Positions 1-12,100 of a stretch of DNA of 29,683 bases are shown in pieces. A program made the position numbers and the translations under genes. The stretch is from positions 1-29,683 of the IMG/VR virus record IMGVR_UViG_3300001847_000660, one strand, 5' to 3'. Origin of the DNA: a virus. Numbering within the stretch: position 1 is the first letter of the stretch; each line of letters opens with the position of its first letter. The notes beneath the pieces were generated by a model. The model did no database searches. It was given only the letters and a program-made list of their open reading frames with translations, and was not told the origin of the DNA.

Positions 1-191
1 AAATTCAAGCATATCCAGAATCAAATGATGTAATTGGACTGAAAGATCTTTATATCTCTTTTGACGTTTCTAAAAGCACAATAAATATGGTTAAAGATGT
101 GATTGCATCTGGTGATGATATATCGGGTGTAGTATTTTCAAAAGATTCTTATAGGTCAAGCTATTCTAACGGGGAATTAACGAGGTCGTAA
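1..191 (+). CDS. 6: Probable baseplate wedge protein gp6, C-terminal end (partial)
   Basis: Only the last 62 residues are present; the reading frame is open from base 3 to a TAA at 189-191, and the gene starts upstream of the window. The segment contains SNDVIGLKDLYISFDV and ends in SSYSNGELTRS. T4-like phages place gp6 directly before gp7, and the next gene starts one base after this stop and carries a gp7-type core, so gp6 is the natural assignment. I also recall similar endings in marine T4-like gp6 proteins, but that is memory, not a comparison made here. In T4, gp6 forms the dimeric backbone ring of the baseplate wedges and contacts gp7 and gp53. It could instead be another wedge component, because too little is visible for certainty. 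Confidence 0.55.
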   Translation, partial: IQAYPESNDVIGLKDLYISFDVSKSTINMVKDVIASGDDISGVVFSKDSYRSSYSNGELTRS

Positions 192-192
192 T

Positions 193-3100
193 ATGATACA
201 AACTGGTTTTGAATCTAGGATAAAAATTCAGCAGATTATTGACAATCAACTTCCAGAATTTATCCTAGATGAAAGTCCAAAGGCTGCTGAATTCTTAAAG
301 CAATACTATATTTCTCAAGAATATCAGGGTGGTTCTGTAGATATTGCAGAAAATTTAGATCAATATTTAAAATTAGATAATTTAATTCCAGAAGTTGTTG
401 TTGGATCAACTACACTTTCAACTTCGATTGATTCAGATGATATTCAAATTACGGTAGGTAGTGTAAAAGGATTTCCATCATCATATGGTCTTTTAAAAAT
501 TGATGATGAAATCATTACCTACACTGGAATTAACGGCAATACATTTACAGGATGTGTTCGTGGTTTTAGTGGAATTTCAACATATAATGCTGGAATTACA
601 ACAAGTAATACTTCAAATTATAATGGAGAACTTCTTTTTACAGAAACAAAATCTGCATCACATACTAGCGGTAGTTCTGTAATTAACTTAAGCTCCTTAT
701 TTTTACAAGAATTTTATAAAAAATTAAAGTATTCTCTTACACCTGGATTAGAGGATACTGATTTTGTTTCAGATTTGAATGTTGGTAATTTTATAAAAGA
801 AGCAAGAACATTATATGAATCAAAGGGAACAGAAGAATCTTTTAGAATTCTTTTTAATGTTTTATTTGGAGAAACACCAAAAGTAATTAATTTAGAAAAT
901 AATTTAATTAAACCATCATCTGCAAATTATATTAGAAGAGAAGTTGTAGTTGCTGAAAGATTATCAGGAAACCCTCTTTTACTCTCTGGACAAACAATTA
1001 AAAAAAGCACAGATGATGATACAAGTGCTTCAGTATCTGAAGTAGAAATTATTCGTAGAGGAGAAAAAACATATTATAAACTTCTTCTTTTTGTTGGATA
1101 CAATGATGCATTTCCAACAATCACTGGATCATTCTCAATTACAAGTAGTACTAAAAATATAGAATCAGTTAGTGTTGGAAGTTCAATTATAACGGTTGAT
1201 TCTACAATAGGATTTCCATCTTCGGGAGTAATTTACTCTGGAAATAATGAAATTACATATCAGAGTAAAAGTATTAACCAATTTTTTGGATGCTCAGGAG
1301 TTACTGAAGAAATTGATACTGCATCCGTAATTAGATCAAATGATACTTATTATGGATATGAAAATGGAGATACATCTAAAAAAGTTGAGTTAAGATTAAC
1401 TGGTGTATTATCTAATTTTATACCACTATCTCAATCTGCATCTATTAATGAAGGAGAAAGAATTTCTGTTAAGAATTTAGGCACACTGATTGAAAATCCT
1501 TCCGAAAATCTTTCATATAAAGAAATTTTTGCTAATTCTTGGATTTATAATACAAGTTCAAGATATCAAATAGATAGTTTTTCTTCTGGTTCAATATCTC
1601 AAGTAACTTTAAAATCCACTATTGATAAATCTAGTTTAAAAATTGGAGATACTATTGAAATTTTAAATAGAAATACTGAAGTACTAATTGCATCTGATTT
1701 AGTTGTAACGCAAATCAATGGTAAACAAGTTACAACTGACGGAACATTTACCCTCAATTCTTCATTTGATTATGATATCAGAAGAAAATTAAATTTTGCT
1801 TCAAGTTCTTTTGTCCCATTAGAATACGATAAATTAACATCAGATATTCAAAATTTATATGTTGAAGACGATGAATATGCATATGTTGCATCAAATTCTC
1901 TACCTTCATATCAAATAAACAAAAATATTTTTAGTTATCAAGCATCATCTGTTTCTGGACAAGATTTAGAAACAGAAAAGTATTCTATCATTAATTTTAT
2001 TAATGAAGTATCATTCTATACAGGATCAGAAATTTATTATTCATATTCAAATTCACCAATTGAGGGCTTAACTGAGGGTTTATACTATGTTGAAGTAATT
2101 AATGATAAAAAACAAATTAGATTATTTACTTCAAGATCTTTTGTTGGATCTAATAATTATATTCAATTTGGACCACTTTCAAGTGGAACTCATAAGTTTA
2201 CTTTGAGTGAACAAAAAGAAGGTATTATTTCAGCACAAAAAATTCTTAGAAAATTTCCATTAAATGTTAACATTGGTGATGGTGAATCAGATTTAACTCC
2301 AGTTGATTATGTTGGGATGTTAATTAATGGCGTTGAAATTAGTGGATATAAAACAAATGATAAAGTTTATTATGGTCCATTACAATCTGTTGATGTGTTG
2401 AATGGTGGAACTGGATATGATGTTATAAACCCACCAAACATTTCTCTTTCTTCAGGAAGTGCTCTCTTACAACCAATTATAAAAGGATCTTTTGAAAAAG
2501 TTTATGTTGATCCTCAAGATTTTGATATTGATGTTATAGTATCAGTTGCACTTACAGGAGGTAATGGTAAGGGTGCATCATTTGAACCTATCATTGAGTT
2601 AAGAAAAAGAGAAATTGCTTTTGATGCTAAAGAAGTTTATGTTGGTGGAGGTATAGATGTTACTTCAGAAACAATAACATTTTTAACTCCTCATGGACTA
2701 GTTGATGGACAACCAGTAGTATATAATCCTAAAAATAATTCTCCGATTGGTATTGGAACATTTGGAGCAGCATCACTGTTTGATAACACGGGATTAACTC
2801 TCAAAAAAGACGCAACTTATTATACAAAATATATTAGTGATACAACCATTCAATTGTATCAAACATTATCTGATTATAGATCAGGGATTAATACTGTAGG
2901 GTTTACTACAGTTGGAACTTCAGGAATACATCAATTTGAAACAGATCTGAAAAAAACTTTAACTGGTATTAGAGTTGTTAATCCTGGAAACAATTATCAA
3001 AATAGAAAACTCAGAGTTAATCCAGTAGGAATATCTACAGTTAATAGTGTAATTTCATTCACAGATCATGGATTTTTGGATGGAGAACTTGTAACATATA

Positions 3101-6100
3101 ATTATCAAACCTCTTCTATTAGTGGTCTTTCTACATCAAATCAATATTATATTTTAAAAATTGATAATGATAATTTTAAACTTGCAAATGCTGGTGCTGG
3201 CGGAACAGATCCTTCGAACTATCAAAGAAAAAAATATGTAAAATTTGAAAGTGCAGGATCTGGATATCAGATTTTTAATTATCCAGAAATAGAATTATCT
3301 GTTAAGTACAGTTCATCTAAACTTGAAAGCAACCAACAGAGGGGTACAATTACTGCTACTCCTATTGTAAGAGGAAATATTGTAGGTGTTTATGTTTATG
3401 AAAATGGACTTGATTATGGATCTACTATTTTAAATTTACATAAAAGACCAAAACTTACTATTAAAAATGGTAAAAATGCAGAAATTAAACCAATTATTGT
3501 AAATGGAAGAATTGAAGATATAAACATTCAATATGGTGGAAGTGAGTATTATTCTACTCCAGATATTAAAGTAACAGGATCTGGAACAGGTGCAATTATT
3601 AAACCAATTATTGTTGATAATAAATTAACCGATGTAGTAATCGTAAATCCTGGTGTTGGTTATAGTTCTATTGATACAGATATTAAAGTAGAATCAGCGG
3701 GAAAAAATGCAATCTTAAACCCACAAGTAAGATCAATACCAGTTAATAAAAATCTGTTATATGGAGAAGAAAATGATGCAAGAGAAATTGCAAATGAATT
3801 AATCATAGGAAAATCTGATAAATTAGAATATTCTGTTTGTGGTTATTCTGAAAATATACAAAATGAATTTGGAGACGATGGTGGATCACACTCTCCAATT
3901 ATTGGATGGGCATATGATGGTAATCCAATTTATGGATCATATGGATATTCCGATCCTAAAGATAATAACTCATCAATTAAAAGAATTAGTTCTGGATATT
4001 CCTTAGATACATCAAATATACAGAATAGACCATCTTCCTTTGAACCTGGATTTTTTACAGAAGATTATAAATTTACAAATGATGGAGATTTGGATGAATA
4101 CAATGGTAGATTCTGCGTAACACCAGAATTTCCTAATGGTGTCTATGCATATTTTGCTACTTCTGAAGAGAATTTATTTGGTAATCTAGTAGGACAGTTT
4201 CCATATTTTGTAGGTGAAAGATATAGATCAAGATTTTTATCAGAAAATAAATCATTAGATCAAACATTTGACTTCAACAAGTCAAAACTAATTAGGAATA
4301 CTTTCCCATATAATGTTAATAATGACTATGCTGGTAATGATTTTATAGTAGAATCTAATGAAATTATAAATCAAATAACTTTAGTTGACTCAGTAACTAC
4401 TGGAGTTGTTGATAACTATGAAATTATTAGTTCTGGTGATAATTATAAAGTTGGAGATACTTTACTCTTTGATCAGGACGGTACAGGTGGTGCAGGATTG
4501 TCCGCTCAAGTTTCTGAAGTTACTGGTAAAGATATAATTGATATTAACACATCAGTAACTTCTTATAATGATTCTATCTTTACATGGGAAAGCGGCGATC
4601 AAGTAAAAGTTTCTGTTTTACCATATCATATTTTAAATAATTTAGATTATGTGACTATTTCTGGATTTTCCACATCAGTCAGCACATTAAATGGATTTAC
4701 TCAAATAGGTGTAAGTTCATTTAGTTCAAGTTTAACTAAAGATATACCAGCATACTCTGTTGCTGGTGTAGTTACAGATATTTACGTTTCTAGAATTCCA
4801 GATAACATCTCAATCGGAAGTAGCATTAAAATTGATAGTGAAATATTATCTGTGATTAATGTATACGGAAATGATAACGTCTTAAGAGTTGTTAGAGAAA
4901 CAACCGGAACAGCACATACTTCCACTTCAGTTGTAAACTATCTCCCAAATAGTTTTACTATTAATCAGTCGGTTCCATATTTTGAGTCAAAACTAAACAA
5001 TATTTCATATTTTAATCCTAAACAATCAATCGGAGTGGGAGTAACATCTGGAATAGGTATTGCAACAGATTATAATATTGGAACACGTAGTATTTCAATT
5101 TCTATACCAACTCAGTCAATTTACTCACCTGAGCATCAATTTACAACCAACCAACAAGTAATTCTGAGAAAACTTTCTTCAGCATCAGCAATTTCCGTTG
5201 CTAATACTGAAAGTAGTACTCCGTTTAATCTTCCATATTCTGGAGATTCTCAGGTTGTTTATATTATTAAAAAATCAAATAATCATATTGGAATTGTTAC
5301 TCAAGTAGGTTTAACAACAACTACAAATGGTCTTTTCTTCATAGACAATGGAAGTGATGAATATCGATATTCTTTTGAATCTGATTTCACTCAAGTAAAA
5401 GGTGACATTGATAGTATTAAGTCAACGGTTTCAATATCTACAGTACATAATTTAATTTCTGGTGATAAAATTAATCTTACTATAAATCCAAATTTATCTG
5501 TAGGTATTGGAACTAGTGGATCAATCAAAGTAAAATTTGATTCTTTAACTGAAAAAATAGTTATTAATCCAATTCAATTTAGTTCTTCTGGAATTAATAC
5601 AATTACAAATGAAATTTATATTTCTGAGCATAATTTAAATACTGGAGATAAAGTTGTTTATTCATCAACAGGAACAATTGCATCTGGACTAACTACAGGA
5701 ATATATTACATCTATAAAGTTGATAATGATAATATTAAACTTTGTGAAACTTTAATTGATTCACAATCAAATCCACCATTATCAGTTGATATTACTAACG
5801 CACCAGTTTCTGTTCACCAAATTTCGCCAATCAATCCACCTTTAAATGTTATAAAAAATAATAATCTAGTATTTGATTTATCAGATTCTTCTCTTTCTGG
5901 ATATGGATTTAAATTATATTATGATAGATTATTTAAAGATGAATTCGTATCCACAGGAACAACAAGTATATTCTCAATAACTGGAATTGGAACAGTTGGA
6001 GTATCAACAAATGCATCACTTACATTAAACTATAGTAATGATCTACCATTTAACTTATTCTATAATTTAGAAAAATCTGGATATATTAGCACTGCAGATA

Positions 6101-9100
6101 CTGAAGTTACTAATTATAACCAAATTTTATTCACAAATAGCGTTTATAATAATTCATATGCAATTTCTGGAGTAGGAACTACTACCTTCCAAATTTCTTT
6201 ACGCTCTTTACCTGAAAATTTAAATTATACTTCTTCTGATTGTGATATTATTAAGTATACTACAAATTCTCCAAGAGCTCTTGGTGGAATTAGTAAGATT
6301 AGAACAATATCTCCAGGAACGGGATTTAAAAAGATTCCAGTATTTTATGGAGTAAATTCAGATTCTGGTGAAGGTGCATACTTACTTGCTAAATCTTCAT
6401 CTATTGGAAATATAAATCAAACTAGAATTTTAAATGAAGGGTTTGAATATCCATCAGATAAAACTCTGAGTCCTACTGCAGAAATTCCTACACTTTTAAT
6501 ACTAAAAAATTCAAATACAATTTCAAATATTCAGGTTACTGATAACGGCAAAAATTATACCGTAGCGCCAGATTTAATTATTATTGATTCTGAAACGAAT
6601 CAAAAAATTGATTCTGGAGTACTAATTGCAAAATTATTTGGATCAAGTATCAATTCTGTAGATATAGTCAATCCTCCAAAAGGTCTTCCTTCATTACCTG
6701 TAGAGATTAGAGCAATTAATAATACAAATGGAGTTGGAATTTCAACTATTGCAACTTCATCATCTGGAATTGTTACATGTTATCTAACAACACCCCAAAG
6801 TGGATTCCAGAGTGAGCCATTTGCTGTTGGAGATAAGATTTTTGTTGAGGGAATACAAAAATATGGTAATGAAGGTGATGGATTTAATTCTGAAAATTAT
6901 GGATATCAATTCTTTACTATTACATCTTATGAAAATGCAGCAACTCTATTACCAAGAAAATTAGAATATAATTTATCTGGATTATCTACTAATGTAGGAC
7001 TAGCTAAGACAGTACAAGAATTATATGCTCATATTGTAAATTATAATAATTATCCTAAGTTTGAAGTAATACAAGAACAATCACCATTTATTTTTGGAGA
7101 ATCTTTGTCTGTCCAAAATGAAATTGGATTTGAAAATACAGATTTAAAAGTTGTTGAAAATAATCTTAATTATATTAAAATTTCTGGAAATTATGAAGTT
7201 GATTCGAATCAATTGATTCGTGGAGTTCAATCTGGTAATTTAGCAACAATCAGTGGCGTAGAAAAAACAACTGGATATTTTTCAATTGGATACGGGTCTA
7301 CTCAAAATCTTGGGTGGTCAGATGATATTGGAAAATTGGATGAAGATACTCAAGTTATTCCAGACAATGATTATTATCAAACTCTTTCATATTCTGTAAA
7401 GAGTAATCAAGAATGGAATGATATTGTTACCCCTGTAAACAGTATTTTACATCCAAGTGGATTAAAAAACTTTGCTGATACCACATTAACTAAGAGTGTT
7501 GGTGCTGGTAATACTACAGTAGGTGAATTTACACAAGTACTATATGATATTTTTGATGAAAAACGAGTAGATACAATTAATAATTTTGATTTAGTTCTTG
7601 ATGTTGATACAGTTTTGAACTCATCAAAATATTTAAAATTTAAAAATAAAAGATTATCTGATTATATTGAATGCCGTACTAATAGAGTGCTTTCAATAGA
7701 TGATATAAGCCCAGAATTTTCAAACTCCGATGGAGAGATAACTGATTATTCTGTTGTTTTAGATATTAATCCATCAGACAGATATAACAGATACTTAGTT
7801 CAAATTGTAAGTAGTGATTATACAGAAGTTCAATTTACTGAGATTATTGTTTTGAGTAGTGATGAAAATGTATATACTTTAGAAAAAGCGAGTGTTAGTA
7901 ATGTAAATGAAAAAATTGGAGATATTGAAGGATATGTTGATGGAAATAATAATTTTTATTTAAAATTTGTCCCATATGAACCCTATAATACAAACTATAG
8001 AATAAAAGTTCTTAATGATAATTTTTCTACTTTCTCTAGTGGAATTGGTACCCAATCTATTGGATATGTTGATTTGATAGGATCAAATACTTCTATTTCG
8101 GCAGGTATTACAACATCATTAATAACTAAGAATATAAATGAGATAAAATCCCTTTATTCAAATATTCATATATTAAATAATTCTTCTGGTGAAATGAATT
8201 ATGCTGAAGTGTTTGTAGATCATGATGGAGTAAACACTAATCTTACCGAATTTTATTTTGATTCTAATAGCGAATTAAGTTCTAATTTTATCGGATCTTT
8301 TGGAGCATCAATTTCTGGAGGAATTTTATCATTAAACTATACAAATACCACCAATAATAATATATCAGTTAGAAGTAAAATAATAGGATTTAATACTACT
8401 TCCTCTGGAATATCTACATATAGATTTAAAAAAGTTGGGCAATTAGATGGTTCTGAAAGAACTGTTAATTATGATGTAGAAAGATCGGTTATTTCTTCAG
8501 CATCTACTATTACATCATTTGATATTTCTAAGTTTACTTCAGTTAAATCAACTGTAAGAGTTAGCATTGGTGAAACTAGATCTTTACATCAGGTTATGAT
8601 GATTCAAGATGATAATGATACTTATACCATCCAATATCCATCTTCATCAATAGGTAGTACTTCTGGAATTGGTACTTTTGGAGGATCTCTTTCTCCAACA
8701 ACAGCAAGTTTAATTTTCTATCCAGATTCTGGTCTTATTGGGTCATTTGAAGTTGTTTCTTTTAATGAAAAATTCTATACTGAAATAGATCAAACCAATA
8801 TACCTGCAGATTTAGAATATGCTGGTATTATAGAAAGTATTCATACTGCAAATTATTATGGAGTTAACGCTGATGAAGTAGATCGTTTAGATTTTGATGT
8901 GAATTATCAAGGATATCCAATTTTTATGAAAGAATTTGATCCTTCAGATTCAACCATTCTAAACTTATCTACAGGAGAATTCACACTTACAAATCATTTC
9001 TTTAGCACTGGTGAAAGATTAATCTATAGACCAAAATCGACTTATATTGGAGTTGGAGAAACTTCGGTAGGGATTGGGGCAACTTTAAATTCTGTCGGTG

Positions 9101-12100
9101 TTGTAACAGATCGTTTACCTACAGAAGTTTATGCATATAAGATTAATAATGATAAATTTAAATTATCTACAAGAAAAGAATATGCTCTTGCTGGAATTTG
9201 TGTAACATTTACCTCAGTTGGTGAGGGTAATGCACATCAACTTGAAATGTATAAGAAAAATGAAAAAACTATTATTTCTATTGATAATGTTATCCAATAT
9301 CCAATTGCATACTCTTTAATAAATCATTCTTTAAATAATTATATAAGTATTGGTCAGTCGGATACGATATTTGCGTTAAGTGGTATTTCTTCAATAAGAA
9401 TTGATGATGTATTGAAAATTGATGATGAATATATGAAAGTTAATAATGTTGGTCTTGGGACTACTGCGTCTGGACCAATATCTTTTAGTGGTAGTGTACC
9501 TTTGATAGAAGTTCAAAGAGGATTTGTTGGATCATCAGCAACTTCCCATGCTGATTTATCAACTGCATACATTTATAGAGGTTCTTATAATATTGCAGAA
9601 AATACCCTTTTCTTTACATCTCCACCAAAAGGATCCATTGTAGATCAGTTATCTCCAGATACAGATAATCTTCCAGAAGCAAGATCTAAGTTTAATGGTA
9701 GAGTTTTCCTAAGAAAAGATTATACTAGTAATCAAGTTTATGATAATATTTCAGAAAATTTCACTGGTATTGGTCAAACATATATACTCACTTCACAAGG
9801 AATAAACACTGTTGGATTAGGAACAAGTGGTGGAAATGGAATAGTATTAATTAATGGTATTTTCCAAACACCTACTACTCAAAATAATTTAAATAATAAT
9901 TTCAGAATTCTTGAAAATACAACTGCTGGTATAAGTAGTATTTCATTCTCAGGAATTACTTCTTCTAATGGTTCTATTGCTATTTCTCAATCTGATGTAA
10001 ATATGAATCAACTCCCAAGGGGAGGATTAATTGTATCTCTAGGATCCACTCCTGGATTGGGATATGCTCCTTTGGTTGGTTGCTCAGTAACTGCAAGAGT
10101 TGGTGCTGGTGGATCAATTATTTCAATTGGAATTGGTACAACAGGAAATTGGGGATCTGGATATAGAAATCCAGTTTCAATAGCAATAACTGAATCTGGA
10201 CATACTGGATCTGCGGCAGTAATAACTGCAAATGTTGGTTTTGGCGGAACTCTTGGATTTAATATTGTTAGTGGTGGTAGTGGATATTCAAGACCAACAA
10301 TTAATATATCTTCGCCAAGTTACGAAAATCTACCAATAACTGGTGTTTCTAGGTTGGGAGTTGGAGCAACAACAAGTACTGGAGTTGGTTTATTACTTAA
10401 TGTTGAAGTTGGCGCTAGTTCTACAGTAGGTGTTGGATCAACACTATTTGAAGTAACTGGATTTAAAATTACTAGATCTGGATATGGATTTAAAAAGGGC
10501 GATGTTTTTAGACCTGTAGGTTTGGTAACTGCTTATGGGTTATCTTCTCCAGTATCACAATTTGAACTAACTGTTTTAGATACATTCTCAGATTCCTTTG
10601 GAGCATGGCAGTTTGGTGAATTAGATTACATTGATTCAATCAAAAATTATCAGGATGGATCTAGAACTAGGTTCCCATTGTATTATAATTCATCATTACT
10701 AAGTTTTGAAAGAAGTTCTACAGATCCAGATTCACAATTAATTGATTTTGATTCACTATTACTCATTTTTATCAATGGAGTTCTTCAAGAACCAAAATCA
10801 GCATATCAATTTAATGGAGGAACTTCATTTACATTTACAGAACCACCAAAAGTAGAAGATAATGTTTCAATTTTCTTCTATAGAGGAAGTTCTGAAGATA
10901 GTAAATCTCAGAATGTAACAGAAACTTTAAAAATTGGAGATCAACTTCAGGTTTATAGTAGAAATGATTTACTTGGAATTACTACTACCCAAAATATAAG
11001 AACTATTTCAGATATTAGTTCATCAGATAAAGTTCAAACAGATTTATATACATTACAAGGAATTGATACTGTAAATCAAAAACCAGTAAGTTGGACAAAG
11101 CAAAAAGTAGATAAAATCATTGATGGTATTCTTGTTTCTAAATCTAGAGATTCTATTGAACCTCAAATATATCCAACTGCAAAAATTATTAAATCTATTA
11201 ATACATCTGATACTGAAGTTTATGTTGATAATGCCCAATTCTTCAACTATGAAAATGTTATACCTGGTGAAATTGATTTTAATGCTTTAATTATTTCTGG
11301 AGCATCAGATCCAGTTTCTGCTGCAATAACTGCAACTGTTTCTGCTGCTGGTACAATTCAAACACTTACAATTAATAATGCTGGAAGTGGATATGTTGGA
11401 TCTGCAGTAACAGTCAAAATATCTGCACCTCCATCTGTAGGAGTAGGTATTGGTACCACAGCGACAGCAGAAATCTCTATTGTTGGTGGATCGCTATCGA
11501 TAGTGAATATTACTAATCCAGGATTTGGTTACACTACATCTATTATACCGCAAGTAATAGTACCTCTTCCCGATCCAACATATGAAAATATTAATAATAT
11601 AACTATAGTTCAGGGATTCTCTGGCAATATTACAGGAATTGGTACTACTGTTGGAATCGGAACAGGTTTAGCCATTAACTTTACGTTAGATCCAACACTT
11701 TCACCATTTACAAATCTCACGGTTGGTCAACCAATTTATATTTTTAATACAAAAGTTGGTAGTGGATTAACATCTATTAATTTATTATCAATTGTAATAG
11801 ATCCAGATTCCAGTATTGTTAATACTGGAAGTTTCTTAAGAGTATCAGTATCAAACTCTGGAACTGGATCTGGTTCTGCAGGTGGATTTAATATTGGTAG
11901 ACATATAAGATTTGGATATACTGGAGGATTAGGAAATAGAAGATTTGATCTTAATCCATTAGATCTCACTAATTATAATAATATTACCATAAAAGCAATT
12001 AAAGGTAATAGCACTAATGGTGGAGAAGAACCAGATCCTGGAGAAGATTTACAACTACAATATAGCATAGATAATGGATCTTCATTTACTACAATTGGTA

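Noticed and set aside
500-682. 60-residue + strand open frame (also 26863-27057 and 27622-27834)
   Set aside because: Out-of-frame shadows inside genes with clear family signatures.
11736-11969. 77-residue minus-strand open frame (with similar ones at 11053-11238, 19647-19844, 26147-26365, 27081-27302 and 27358-27588)
   Set aside because: Antisense shadows of strong genes, with low-complexity or membrane-like composition explained by the opposite strand.
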